A stretch of DNA of 64,000 nt, from the NCBI RefSeq assembly GCF_029531655.1, contig NZ_JANRMI010000002.1, positions 1 through 64,000 of the forward strand, written 5' to 3'. Below the pieces are notes generated by a model, which did no database searches, had not been told where the DNA came from, and was given only the letters and a program-made list of their open reading frames with translations. The stretch is from Bdellovibrio svalbardensis. GTDB taxonomy: Bacteria; Bdellovibrionota; Bdellovibrionia; Bdellovibrionales; Bdellovibrionaceae. The translations under genes were made by a program, and so were the position numbers. Shown in pieces: positions 27,295 to 36,488 of the stretch (position 1 is its first letter; the number at the start of each line of letters is the position of its first letter).

Positions 27295-27546
27295 CTAAAT
27301 GGATACGTATTTGATTTGCAAATCACTAATTAAATTTTCTAAAAACTGTGCTTCATCATTCGTCAAATTCCCCTTGGTCTTTTGTTGAAGAACCAAAAGT
27401 AAATCGATATTGAAGCGAGCCATCTGTTTATCTTTGCTGGTCTGACCCGTTTGCGGATCTGGAGACAAGCCCATGGCCATCACTGCCGAAGAAGCGATAG
27501 ACATGATCAAGATCGACATTGAAGCTTCCATTTTTTCTTGCTGCAT
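27295..27546 (-). CDS. DUF1844 family protein
   Basis: 83 residues matching the small DUF1844 family, widespread in Deltaproteobacteria and acidobacteria: MSILIMSIASSAVMAMGL is followed by PDPQTGQTSKDKQMARFNIDLL and a C-terminal KTKGNLTNDEAQFLENLI. The conserved hydrophobic start is not a signal peptide. Function is unknown. ATG at 27546 with GCGAGG six bases before it. It sits 32 bp after the M48 homologue, probably co-transcribed. Confidence 0.85.
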   Translation of the reverse strand: MQQEKMEASMSILIMSIASSAVMAMGLSPDPQTGQTSKDKQMARFNIDLLLVLQQKTKGNLTNDEAQFLENLISDLQIKYVSI

Positions 27547-27578
27547 AAATACCTCGCGGCCAAGTTGGGCCGTTAAAA

Positions 27579-28391
27579 CTAGATTGGGTAGTACCCCATA
27601 AGCTTTTGTAAACGAACCTCAATAGGAGGATGTGATTTCAAAAATAGATTTCGCTGTTTGAAACCTTCTGGATTCACCATAAATAAGTGGCTTGTACAGG
27701 CTGGAATCATCAAAGGCTTGGTCTGGGCCATTCCTTCAAGACGCCACAAAGTTTCACCCAAACGGACGCGATCGCCCATTAGTTGAGAAGCCATCAAATC
27801 ATTTTCAAAGAAGGATTTTTCTCCAACAACCAACTTGATAATCAACCAGCCAACAGGGGACAGCAGCGGCATAAAGAATTTCAAACGATAGGGCAGGAAT
27901 GAATCCAAGAATTGGCCCAAACCCACAACCGAATTGGCAAGAGTCGAGCTGACTCCAAAGGCAAAAGTATCTAAACGACGAATATGGCAAAGCTGATGGG
28001 CCACGACAGCCTCAAGCTCATCTTGATCCAAAGTGTGCAAAAGCCCATGAGTAAATCCCAAGGCCCCTTTTTTCCAAGAGTGTCCCACCGCAAAAGCATT
28101 CGCAGAAGAATTAGGAATCAAATAAACAGAAGGAACGGGGACACCCAGTTGAGCCGAAAGATTCTCAACCATATCCAAAAGACCCCAAGCATCCTGACCT
28201 TTAAGACGTTTCGCATTCAACTTAACCAGAACCCGACTTTCCCCATAGAAGAAAACCATAAAGTTCAAAAGCACAGCCAACGAGAACCCAATCATCAACC
28301 CAAGACGCTCTCCAAGTTGATACCCAACGACCAAAAGCGCCAAAGAACTCGAAAGAATAAAAACCCAGACCTTAGTACTCGTACTCTGCAT
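27579..28391 (-). CDS. M48 (HtpX-like) peptidase homologue with altered active site
   Basis: 270 residues, membrane protein with helices at about 8-25, 30-50 and 170-190. The fold is that of HtpX (LGVPVPSVYLIPNSSANAFAVG, DELEAVVAH), but the zinc motif HExxH reads HQLCH (132-136): the catalytic Glu is Gln (codon CAG). The downstream zinc-ligand motif EFxAD reads DLMAS (198-202). It is therefore probably not an active protease and may act as a regulatory pseudo-enzyme. HtpX normally degrades damaged membrane proteins. It heads the cluster with DUF1844 and HtrA. Confidence 0.8.
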   Translation of the reverse strand: MQSTSTKVWVFILSSSLALLVVGYQLGERLGLMIGFSLAVLLNFMVFFYGESRVLVKLNAKRLKGQDAWGLLDMVENLSAQLGVPVPSVYLIPNSSANAFAVGHSWKKGALGFTHGLLHTLDQDELEAVVAHQLCHIRRLDTFAFGVSSTLANSVVGLGQFLDSFLPYRLKFFMPLLSPVGWLIIKLVVGEKSFFENDLMASQLMGDRVRLGETLWRLEGMAQTKPLMIPACTSHLFMVNPEGFKQRNLFLKSHPPIEVRLQKLMGYYPI

Positions 28392-28785
28392 ACAAAATTC
28401 TTCCCACTTTCCCTGCCCCTTGGCAAGCCCAGCGCACCATCAAAGCGCATCAAACCAACACCATAACACGCCTCAACAAGCTCCTATGATTCCGTCGTAC
28501 AAAATACCCCGAACTAGACCCATTTTTTTGCCCTGCGCGCTACAAAGTCGCTAGACCTAAACTAGTTGGAAATATGGGGATCTTAGGCCTCGATGCAAGT
28601 TCCACAGCGAAGAAAAAAACTCCTTTGTGTGACATAACAACTAGAGCGAGGACTGTCCGAAGCAGCGGGGCCTAAGATCTCCATATTTCCGTACCGAGCT
28701 TAAGGTCCAAGCAACGCACTGTCTTGTTGCCGAGCCGAATCTAACAATGTGAAATGAGAGAGTTAATCTACGTGGAGGAATCATC
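28392..28785. other. Gene-free divergent region with structured element
   Basis: 394 bp between the M48 homologue and the moxR operon. The main content is the 123-bp inverted-repeat element at 28568-28690; the rest should hold two divergent promoters that I cannot place with confidence. Confidence 0.5.
28568..28690. ncRNA. Candidate structured RNA or palindromic element
   Basis: Two 29-nt arms (28568-28596 and 28662-28690) are complementary at 26 of 29 positions and enclose 65 nt that can fold further (CACA/TGTG around an A-rich loop; GGAC/GTCC). A rod-like RNA of about 123 nt would result from either strand. It resembles 6S-like rods in shape only; I could not match it to 6S, SRP or RNase P RNA. 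Strand and transcription are unknown. Confidence 0.4.
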
Positions 28786-29778
28786 GTGAGTGAAGTTGAT
28801 ATCATGGCTTTGAATGCAGCCATCAAACAGGAGAGCCAATTCATCGGAAAGATGATGGCCGAAATCAACAAGGTCATCGTAGGCCAAACCGAAATGGTTG
28901 AAGGCATCATGATGGGGCTTCTCACGGGCGGTCATATCTTGCTTGAAGGTGTGCCGGGACTTGCGAAGACGTTGACGATCTCCACTGTGTGCCAGTCTAT
29001 TTCTTTAGACTTCCAACGTATTCAATTTACGCCGGATCTTTTGCCAACGGACTTGATCGGGACAATGATTTTCAATCCGAAATCAGGGGAGTTCGCTCCT
29101 CGTAAAGGTCCTATCTTTACGAATATCGTCTTGGCCGACGAGATCAATCGTGCTCCGGCAAAAGTGCAATCAGCTTTGCTTGAGGCGATGGCGGAAAAAC
29201 AAGTCACGATCGGTGATGTCTCCTACAAACTCGCAAATCCATTCTTGGTATTGGCGACGCAAAATCCATTGGAGCAAGAGGGAACATATCCACTTCCTGA
29301 AGCCCAGATGGACCGCTTCATGTTCAAGATCAATGTTGTTTATCCTCACAAAGGCGAAGAGCTTGAGATCTTGAATCGCATGGGCTCGAACGACAAGCCT
29401 GTCGTGAATCCGGTGATTTCAAAAGATGATCTTCTGCGTGCGGTTCAGCGTGTGGATCAGATTTACGTCGATAATAAAATCAAAAACTATATCGTTGAAT
29501 TGGTCATGGCGACTCGTAAGCCGGCAGAGTATGGCTTAAGCCGTATTGCCAACTTGATCAATGTGGGCGGTTCACCGCGTGCGACGATCTGTTTGTACCG
29601 TGCAGCTAAAGCTCACGCTTTCTTGCAGGGACGTGGTTACGTGACCGCGGAAGATGTGAAGGCGATTGCTTATCACGTGATGAGACATCGTTTGATTCTG
29701 ACTTATGAAGCGGAAGCGGAAAATATCAAATCTGACGACGTGATCAAAGAGATCTTGAGCCAAATCGAGGTTCCATAG
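28786..29778 (+). CDS. moxR: MoxR-family AAA+ ATPase
   Basis: 330 residues. Walker A variant GVPGLAKT, Walker B VLADEINRAP, sensor-1 ATQNP and a C-terminal lid match MoxR chaperones, which mature or insert partners carrying von Willebrand A domains. The start is GTG at 28786 with GTGGAGGA upstream; ATG 28804 is possible. It leads a seven-gene operon in which each gene overlaps or touches the next, and the two VWA proteins BatA and BatB are the likely clients. Confidence 0.95.
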   Translation: MSEVDIMALNAAIKQESQFIGKMMAEINKVIVGQTEMVEGIMMGLLTGGHILLEGVPGLAKTLTISTVCQSISLDFQRIQFTPDLLPTDLIGTMIFNPKSGEFAPRKGPIFTNIVLADEINRAPAKVQSALLEAMAEKQVTIGDVSYKLANPFLVLATQNPLEQEGTYPLPEAQMDRFMFKINVVYPHKGEELEILNRMGSNDKPVVNPVISKDDLLRAVQRVDQIYVDNKIKNYIVELVMATRKPAEYGLSRIANLINVGGSPRATICLYRAAKAHAFLQGRGYVTAEDVKAIAYHVMRHRLILTYEAEAENIKSDDVIKEILSQIEVP

Positions 29779-30647
29779 TGAGTCTGCCTCCTGAGGTCCT
29801 AAAGAAAGTCAAAATGCTTGAGATTAACACAAGGAAACTTGTGAATAATCTCTTCGCGGGCGAGTACCATACGGCCTTCAAAGGTCAGGGTATGACTTTC
29901 GCTGATTTCAGGGAGTACGTCGCGGGCGATGACATTCGCTCTATTTCTTGGCCGCTGACGGCGCGCACAGGAAAACCCTATATCAAAACTTATGAAGAAG
30001 AGCGTGAACTGACTTTGATTTTAGCAATTGACGTGAGTGGCTCCAGTGATTTCGGAACGGGTCCTTATTTTAAGGGCGAGGTGATGACTCATATGGCAGC
30101 TTTACTGGCGTTCTCTGCGGTAAAGAACAACGACCAAATTGGTTTGCTTTTGTTCAGCGATCAAGTCGAGCACTTCGTGCCACCGAAAAAGGGCCGAGGT
30201 CATGTGCGCCGTCTTCTGCGTGATTTATTCTATTACAAACCGAAGAGTCACCGCACGAAACTTGCCGCTGGTTTAAGTTTCATGCAAGGGGCCTTGAAAA
30301 AACGCGCGACAATTTTTGTATTCAGCGATTTTATAGATCAAGGTTTTGAACAAAGCCTGCGTCTGTTGGGAAGAAAGCATGATGTGGTCGCCTGTGTCGT
30401 AAACGATGCGGCGGAGTACTCTTTGCCAAGTATGGGTGTGATTGAAGTGCAAGACGCTGAAACCGGTGAATTGCTGACGGTCGATACCTCATCGCCGACG
30501 TTCCGTCGTGAATATGAAGATGCTGTTATGAAGCGCAAAGAACAACGTGATCGATTGTTGCGATTGTCGCAAGTCGAGCGTGTTGAAGTGAGATCCAGTG
30601 AGGATTACGTCAATCCTCTTGTGGCTTTCTTTAAGAAGAGAAAATAA
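29778..30647 (+). CDS. DUF58 / VWA-like protein of the Bat operon
   Basis: 289 residues, no signal peptide. It has the DUF58 signature GMTFADFREYVAGDDIRSISWPLTARTGKPYIKTYEEER (about 40-78), then a VWA-type fold with DVSGS (about 93-97). DUF58 proteins regularly sit between moxR and the VWA genes. The GTG start overlaps the moxR stop by one base (TAGTG), implying translational coupling. I infer it takes part in a MoxR-assisted complex with BatA/B. Confidence 0.9.
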   Translation: MSLPPEVLKKVKMLEINTRKLVNNLFAGEYHTAFKGQGMTFADFREYVAGDDIRSISWPLTARTGKPYIKTYEEERELTLILAIDVSGSSDFGTGPYFKGEVMTHMAALLAFSAVKNNDQIGLLLFSDQVEHFVPPKKGRGHVRRLLRDLFYYKPKSHRTKLAAGLSFMQGALKKRATIFVFSDFIDQGFEQSLRLLGRKHDVVACVVNDAAEYSLPSMGVIEVQDAETGELLTVDTSSPTFRREYEDAVMKRKEQRDRLLRLSQVERVEVRSSEDYVNPLVAFFKKRK

Positions 30648-31552
30648 TGGCAGCGATTCAGTGCAAGCTTGATATTCCAAATGTTGAAGGTCTTAAAGAC
30701 AACGAGCTCACGGTGGGCCGAGAAGCTTTTATGACCTGCGAGGGGGAGTTCCCTAAGAACCTGAACCCTCAGAAGTTGCACTTTGTTGAAACGGCTGAAA
30801 TCAAATATCTGATCAAACTTTTAAAAGCGAATTTCGAATCGGAAACCAAAGCGGTCTTTGTGGTGACCAGCTACAAAGCCGGGGATATCCGTTGGCCTGA
30901 TTTGCAAATGACCGATGATTCTCAGACTTTCAGTTTGGGAGCAATTGACTATCATGTTGAAACAGTGATTCCGAAGCCAGATCCTAAGCAGCCACAGGTT
31001 CCCGGCCAGGAGCAAAAAACGGAAGCCTATGGTCCCATCGGGCCGGCGGATATTGGAATTCCCCATTTGTATTGGGTGATTTTGTTGGCGGCGATCGGTC
31101 TGATTATTTCGTTGATCGTCTTTAAAGTTGTTCGTGTGATTCAACGCCGTAATATGATCGAGCGTTTGAAAGAGCATGATTCGGCTTTGGCTCCATTGAC
31201 GCAATTCCACACCAGCATGCGCAAGTTGCAACGAATGAATCCAGCCTTCTTCGGTGGCTCGGCTTCGCAAGAGGACATTCACAGTGGGATGGATGAATTG
31301 CGCCATATGCTGCGTTTGTATATCACGCGTAAGTATCAAATTCCGGCCCTGGAGTGGAGCACGCGTTTGATTGTGAAAGATATCAAGAAACATCACCGCA
31401 AAGTTTATGCGGAGTGTGGCAATGATCTTCAGGCTTTGATTAAAGAATACCAACATGCTTTTGAAAACAAGCAAGCCGTGATTGGTAGCGATATCGTGAA
31501 CTTGGCGAAACGCACTCGCAGCCTGGTGGAATTGATGGAGAGCCTGTCATGA
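30647..31552 (+). CDS. Bat-operon single-span membrane protein (DUF4381-like)
   Basis: 301 residues. An N-terminal beta-rich domain (about 1-110) and Pro/Gln-rich linker precede one membrane helix (about 140-162, LYWVILLAAIGLIISLIVFKV), then a helical cytoplasmic tail. The plan is that of the DUF4381-like member in other Bat operons; the sequence match is weaker. The ATG overlaps the previous stop (TAATG). No N-terminal signal peptide is visible, so topology is uncertain. Confidence 0.7.
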   Translation: MAAIQCKLDIPNVEGLKDNELTVGREAFMTCEGEFPKNLNPQKLHFVETAEIKYLIKLLKANFESETKAVFVVTSYKAGDIRWPDLQMTDDSQTFSLGAIDYHVETVIPKPDPKQPQVPGQEQKTEAYGPIGPADIGIPHLYWVILLAAIGLIISLIVFKVVRVIQRRNMIERLKEHDSALAPLTQFHTSMRKLQRMNPAFFGGSASQEDIHSGMDELRHMLRLYITRKYQIPALEWSTRLIVKDIKKHHRKVYAECGNDLQALIKEYQHAFENKQAVIGSDIVNLAKRTRSLVELMESLS

Positions 31553-32559
31553 CTTTCCACTCTGCGATTTCATTTTGGTTGATTGTTCCGCTGGTGATTT
31601 TACTGGTTTGGACTTTGTGGCGAAAAAAGAAGAAAACGCCGACCTTGCAATTCGGCTCCGTCGAGGTTTTGAAAACCGTGACGCCGAGTGTGCGCACGCG
31701 CCTCATGCATTTGCCTCTATTGCTAAAGGCACTGGCTATTGTTTTTGCGATCATTGCTTTGGCCCGTCCGCAAGAGATGAACACTAAAATCAAGAAGAAC
31801 GTGGAAGGGATCGATATCGTCATCTGTTTGGATATATCCGACAGTATGTTGATTGAGGATATGAAGCCTTTGAATCGTTTGGAAGCAGCCAAAGAAACGA
31901 TTAAGAAATTCATCGAAGGCCGAAGCTCAGACAGGATTGGCTTGGTTATCTTCGCCGGGGAGTCCTTCACTGTCGTGCCTCCGACATTGGACTATCAATT
32001 GATTTTACAACGTGTCGGAGAAATCACGACCGCTCAACAAGCACGCATCAAAGACGGAACGGCCTTGGGAGTAGCTTTGGCCAATGCCGCGGGCCGTTTA
32101 AAAGATTCTCAGGCAAAAAGCCGCGTCGTGATCTTTATGACCGACGGGGAAAATAACAGCGGTACCATCGATCCCGAGACGGGTTTGGATATTGCTAAAG
32201 GTTACGGTGTAAAAATCTATTCAATTGGTATTGGTAAGGATGGTCCAACACGCATTCCAATATACACGCGTGATATCTTCGGCCAAAAAGTAAAAACCTA
32301 TCAGCCATTTGACAGCACGGTGAATGAAGATCTTTTGGGACGCATGGCGAAGGACACTGGCGGCAAATACTACCGCGCTTCGAAGGAAGATTCTTTGCGT
32401 GGCATTTTTAAAGATATCGACTCCTTGGAGAAAACCAAAATCGACATTAACAAGTTTACGAACTACACAGAGAAATTTCCTCCTTATTTAGTGATCGCGA
32501 TCATTCTGTATTTGGCGGCTCTTGTACTGGGGCGTTCATGGTTAAGGAGGGTGCCATAA
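31549..32559 (+). CDS. batA: BatA-like VWA-domain membrane protein
   Basis: 336 residues with membrane helices at about 8-23 and 58-72 and one near the C-terminus (about 312-330). Between them is a von Willebrand A domain with an intact metal site: DISDS (95-99) and a later MTDGENNSGT. Bat proteins were named for Bacteroides aerotolerance and occur in stress or envelope-linked operons. It overlaps the gene before by 4 bases and the next by one base. Confidence 0.92.
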   Translation: MTFHSAISFWLIVPLVILLVWTLWRKKKKTPTLQFGSVEVLKTVTPSVRTRLMHLPLLLKALAIVFAIIALARPQEMNTKIKKNVEGIDIVICLDISDSMLIEDMKPLNRLEAAKETIKKFIEGRSSDRIGLVIFAGESFTVVPPTLDYQLILQRVGEITTAQQARIKDGTALGVALANAAGRLKDSQAKSRVVIFMTDGENNSGTIDPETGLDIAKGYGVKIYSIGIGKDGPTRIPIYTRDIFGQKVKTYQPFDSTVNEDLLGRMAKDTGGKYYRASKEDSLRGIFKDIDSLEKTKIDINKFTNYTEKFPPYLVIAIILYLAALVLGRSWLRRVP

Positions 32560-33623
32560 TGTTTAGATTTGAAAACCTCTCTGCCTTTAACTATTTGTGG
32601 GTGATTCCACTAATTCTGGTTCTGGGATATATTTTTGACCGCAGATCTCGTAAACGTCTGGAAACTGCGATCGGTTCAAGACTTTATCCATTCCTTTCAA
32701 GTTCAGTGTCCAAGCGCAAACGCGGTTTAAAAACATTCTTGCAAGTGGCAACGGTCTTTTTCTTCGTGTTGGCCCTGGCACGCCCACAAATGGGGCAAAG
32801 CAAACAGGAAGTGAAGAGTGAAGGCGTTGAACTTATTTTCGCCGTCGACGTCTCTGACAGTATGATGGCCGAAGACGTGAAGCCTTCGCGCTTGGCGCAG
32901 GCAAAAGCCGAACTGAGCCGTTTGGTAGACATGATGCCGGGAAATAAGATCGGTATTTTGGCCTTCGCCGGATCAGCGGCCTTGTTGTCACCCATCACCA
33001 ACGATCCTGGTGCTATTAAAATGTACTTGGATTCCTTGGATACAAATTCAGTGTCCACTCAGGGCACTAATTTCCAAGCCGCTCTTGATACTGCCAAAGA
33101 AGCGTTCGAACGCGGGGGCGTGAGCACGGACGACACTTTGAAGGTTACGCGTGTAATTTTGATTGCCTCTGATGGGGAAGATCATGAACCAGGAGCTTTG
33201 GAAGCTGCCAAGAAGCTGGCAAGTGAAGGTGTTCGCATTTTCACTGTGGCCTATGGAACTGAAAAAGGCGGAGCGATTCCAGAGCGTGACGGAATGGGAT
33301 TCCTTAAGGGATACAAAAAGGATCGCGGCGGAGAAACGGTCATCACGACAGTGAAAGGCGATGCCCTAAGAGCTCTGGCTGAGGCCGGCAAAGGCAGTTT
33401 CTATTTCGCCACTTTTGGGGGCGAACAAACGAAGCACTTGGTTGAAGATGTGAATAAGCTTGAAAAAACTCAGTTCGACACCACAATGGCCGTTGCTTAT
33501 GAAGAACGCTTTCAGTTTTTCTTATTGTTGGGAATCATCTTGGCTTTGATTGAACTAGTCATGGGCGAACGCCGCAGTTCATTCAAATTCTGGAAGGGCC
33601 GCTACGAGGTACCAAACGCATGA
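32559..33623 (+). CDS. batB: BatB-like VWA-domain membrane protein
   Basis: 354 residues from the ATG at 32559, chosen because AAGGAGG precedes it by nine bases and it shares one base with the batA stop. Helices at about 11-25 and 60-76 and near the C-terminus (about 320-338). The VWA metal site DVSDS (97-101) and ASDGEDHEPG are intact. It is a clear paralogue of batA; the two probably form a complex handled by MoxR. Confidence 0.92.
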   Translation: MFRFENLSAFNYLWVIPLILVLGYIFDRRSRKRLETAIGSRLYPFLSSSVSKRKRGLKTFLQVATVFFFVLALARPQMGQSKQEVKSEGVELIFAVDVSDSMMAEDVKPSRLAQAKAELSRLVDMMPGNKIGILAFAGSAALLSPITNDPGAIKMYLDSLDTNSVSTQGTNFQAALDTAKEAFERGGVSTDDTLKVTRVILIASDGEDHEPGALEAAKKLASEGVRIFTVAYGTEKGGAIPERDGMGFLKGYKKDRGGETVITTVKGDALRALAEAGKGSFYFATFGGEQTKHLVEDVNKLEKTQFDTTMAVAYEERFQFFLLLGIILALIELVMGERRSSFKFWKGRYEVPNA

Positions 33624-34384
33624 CCCGTTTAGTAGCTCTTCTTTTTATTGTTGGTTTAGCGGGATGTGGGGATAAGAATCCTCATTTGAAAACTCTTGAG
33701 CTGAATCGGGCTGGTAACAAGGCGATGAAGGCCAACACTTTCCAGATTGCCGGAGATAAGTATATTGAGGCTTTGGGTATGAATCCGTTCTTGCCTGAAC
33801 TTCATCTGAATTTAGGTCTGTCGTTTGAAATGCTTCAGCAGGCTGAGAAAGCCCAACAGTCTTATAAGGAAGCAGAACGTCTTGCGAAACAATCAGGCAA
33901 TTTGCCTGTGCTGTTTATGGCTCGTTTCAATCAGGCGCAGCTTTTGGGTAAAGCCAAAAAAGTGGATGAGGCCATAGCGCTTTATCAGTCAGCTCTTGAG
34001 ATCGTTCCATCTTCTAAAGAAACAAAAACGAATATCGAGTTGTTGACCCAATCTCAGCAGGGCAAAGGTGGCTCTGATCAGCAAAATAAAGATCAGAATC
34101 AACAAAATAAAGGCCAACAACAGCAGAACAAAGATAATAAAGACGGCAAAGACAATAAAGATAAGAAGGATCAGGATAAAGAGGGCGACGACAAAGATAA
34201 GAACAAGCAGGATAAAAAATATGAAAGTTCTGCGAAGTACAAGCCTCGACCGTTTAACGGCAAAGACTTATCTGAAGGCGACGTCAAAAAGATCCTAGGA
34301 GAGATTAAACAGCAGGAAGCAAAAATCCGTGCTGAATTTAATCGCAAAGAAGTGAAGGAGCAGCCTCGTGATAAAGATTGGTAG
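33620..34384 (+). CDS. TPR lipoprotein, BatC-like
   Basis: 254 residues. A lipoprotein signal peptide ends in the lipobox LAGC (Cys16). Three tetratricopeptide-like repeats fill about 20-140 (GDKYIEALGMNPFLPELHLNLG...). Then comes an extreme low-complexity tract (about 148-205) of Gln, Asn, Lys and Asp. The ending matches BatC-type proteins with TPRs in the same operon position. It overlaps batB by 4 bases. Confidence 0.85.
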   Translation: MTRLVALLFIVGLAGCGDKNPHLKTLELNRAGNKAMKANTFQIAGDKYIEALGMNPFLPELHLNLGLSFEMLQQAEKAQQSYKEAERLAKQSGNLPVLFMARFNQAQLLGKAKKVDEAIALYQSALEIVPSSKETKTNIELLTQSQQGKGGSDQQNKDQNQQNKGQQQQNKDNKDGKDNKDKKDQDKEGDDKDKNKQDKKYESSAKYKPRPFNGKDLSEGDVKKILGEIKQQEAKIRAEFNRKEVKEQPRDKDW

Positions 34385-36422
34385 TTCGATTGGGAGCTCT
34401 TTGTTTGCGCTTGTATTCTGTTTTGCATTTATGCACCAGTCGACGGCGCTGGCGGCGACCTCTGTGCAATCCACAGTGGATCGCAACGAAATGGGCTTGG
34501 GTGACAGTTTCACTTTGTCGGTTACGGTCGTATCGAATGACGACGTTGATGTCCAAGATCCCCGGGTTCCGTCTTTGGAAGATTTTGATCTTCTCAATAA
34601 CTGGAGTTCAACTGCAGTAGCTCAGAAACTGGTGCAAACCAGCAAGGGGATGCAATTTGAAACTCAAAGACGCAAAGAGTTTCACTATATGCTCAGCCCA
34701 AAACGAGCAGGGACTTTAAGCGTTTCTTCTTTTGAAGTGGTAGTGAACGGAAAAGTTTATCGCACTCAGCCGATTGTCATTAATGTTGGTAGTCAGGGCG
34801 GTGGAAGTGGCGGTGGCGGACGCGGTGTTCCCAAATCACCAAAGGCCCCAAGTACGGGGCCGCGCATGCCGCATGGCTTTGATGATCAGTTTGAAAATAT
34901 GGATAACGCCGAAGAGGAAATCTTCAATCAGCTTCTTCAGCAGCGCCAGCGTTTGATGCAGCAAATGCAGCAGCAGGGCGGTGGAAATTTCCCTGATCCA
35001 AATAATTTTGGCAGTGTAGGCACTGGCGGAATGGCCCATCCGGCGTTTAGAAGTTTACCAACCAACCCGAACGAAGCTTTCTTTATCAGTGTTGAACTTG
35101 ATAAAACCGAAGTGTATGAGGGCGAACAAGTTACTGTGAATTGGTATGTTTATACTCGTGGGCAAATGGAAACTTTGGATCGGTTGAAATTCCCGGATCT
35201 TCGTGGTTTCTGGAAAGAGATCATTGAAGAAGTTCCGGCAATCCAGTTCTCTGAAGAGATTGTGAACGGGGTTCCCTGGAAGAAGGCACTTCTTGCGTCT
35301 CACGCTTTGTTCCCAATCAAAGCGGGGACAGCGGTCGTTGATGAATACAAAATCAAATCCCGTGTGCGCTTGCTGTCGCAAGGACAAGGCTGGGGTTACT
35401 CTGGTAAACCTTACGAATACACGAAAAGTTCAGCGCGAGTTGAGATCAAGGTAAAACCTCTTCCTTTGGAAGGCCGTCCTTCTGATTTCAGTGGTGCAGT
35501 CGGACAGTTTGAATTGCATGACTCGGTGGAAAATACTACCGTGCCAGTCAATCAGCCCTTTAGTTTGAAGGTACGTTTTGAAGGAGCGGGGAATGCAAAA
35601 CTGATTGATTTGCCAGCTTTGAATTTGCCATCGGCTTTGGAACAGTATGACTCTAAATCAGAAGCAAAGTTCTTTAAAAATGGACGAAGCTTTAAAGAAT
35701 TTGAAGTGTTGTTGATTCCCCGACAAGAGGGGGAACTGACTATTCCGGCTATGAGTGTGAGCATGTTTGATCCGCAAGGATCTAAATACTACACACGCAA
35801 AACTCAACCAATCACTTTGAAGATCGTAAACAACCCAAATGCTCCGGTAGGTTCTTCACAAAGAATGGCCGACGGCGGTAAACCTTCAGCAACGGCTCCG
35901 GTCGTCACGAACCGACTTCCAGATGTGATCATGGCATGGCAGCCGTCGACACAAGCCAGCGTCATGTACCGGCCTTGGGTGTGGGTCTTTATCTTTGCAG
36001 GGGTTATCGCAAGTTTGTTGTGGAAGGCTCAGCGTGAATTTGGTTGGGGAAGACGTCAGCGCACATTGAAAGAACTTGTGCAAAAACGTTATAAAGCCCT
36101 TGATTCAGCTTTGGCCAAAAACGAAGTGCGTAAGGTTGGCGCTGAAATGACGAATATCTTCTATTTGGTCATGGGCAATGTTTCAGGGGAGGGTGGTGCT
36201 TCTTTGAAGATCAACGATCTTCTGGAGATGATCCCACCAAGTTTGCGCCGGGAACACGGCGATGAGATCACGAAAACTTTTGAGATCTTCCAGACCATGA
36301 GCTTTGCCCCGGAAGAAATGCTGGGTGGATTAAAAGATCCGGCAACGATGAAAGGGAATGTGGAGCGAGCTAAAAAAGTTATTTCTGAAATGATCAGCTC
36401 GGTGGATGAAAAGCAAAGCTAA
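34368..36422 (+). CDS. batD: BatD-like protein
   Basis: 684 residues. Signal peptide (cut near ALA/AT, about 30), several immunoglobulin-like beta domains in the periplasm (34-540, opening VDRNEMGLGDSFTLSVTV), a Gly-rich linker (about 145-155) and a Gln-rich helix (about 190-205), one membrane helix (about 530-550, WVWVFIFAGVIASLLW) and a cytoplasmic tail. This is the standard BatD plan. The GTG at 34368 follows GAAGGAG and overlaps the TPR gene by 17 bases. Last gene of the operon, closed by a terminator. Confidence 0.9.
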   Translation: MIKIGSSIGSSLFALVFCFAFMHQSTALAATSVQSTVDRNEMGLGDSFTLSVTVVSNDDVDVQDPRVPSLEDFDLLNNWSSTAVAQKLVQTSKGMQFETQRRKEFHYMLSPKRAGTLSVSSFEVVVNGKVYRTQPIVINVGSQGGGSGGGGRGVPKSPKAPSTGPRMPHGFDDQFENMDNAEEEIFNQLLQQRQRLMQQMQQQGGGNFPDPNNFGSVGTGGMAHPAFRSLPTNPNEAFFISVELDKTEVYEGEQVTVNWYVYTRGQMETLDRLKFPDLRGFWKEIIEEVPAIQFSEEIVNGVPWKKALLASHALFPIKAGTAVVDEYKIKSRVRLLSQGQGWGYSGKPYEYTKSSARVEIKVKPLPLEGRPSDFSGAVGQFELHDSVENTTVPVNQPFSLKVRFEGAGNAKLIDLPALNLPSALEQYDSKSEAKFFKNGRSFKEFEVLLIPRQEGELTIPAMSVSMFDPQGSKYYTRKTQPITLKIVNNPNAPVGSSQRMADGGKPSATAPVVTNRLPDVIMAWQPSTQASVMYRPWVWVFIFAGVIASLLWKAQREFGWGRRQRTLKELVQKRYKALDSALAKNEVRKVGAEMTNIFYLVMGNVSGEGGASLKINDLLEMIPPSLRREHGDEITKTFEIFQTMSFAPEEMLGGLKDPATMKGNVERAKKVISEMISSVDEKQS

Positions 36423-36436
36423 CAGCTTGCAAAATA

Positions 36437-36465
36437 AAAGGCTCTCATTCGAGAGCCTTTTTGTT
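36437..36465. terminator. Strong terminator ending the moxR-bat operon
   Basis: AAAGGCTCTC-ATTC-GAGAGCCTTT followed by TT-G-T7 on the plus strand. The complement also ends in T, so it can stop the convergent secreted-protein gene. Confidence 0.95.
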
Positions 36466-36488
36466 TTTTTGGAGTCTATTTTTTAGAA

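Noticed and set aside
28568-28690. Reading the inverted-repeat element as 6S, SRP or RNase P RNA
   Set aside because: GGACTGTCCGAAGCAG recalls SRP RNA and GAGGACTGTCCG recalls RNase P, but each lacks the rest of the conserved core and the length is wrong for RNase P.
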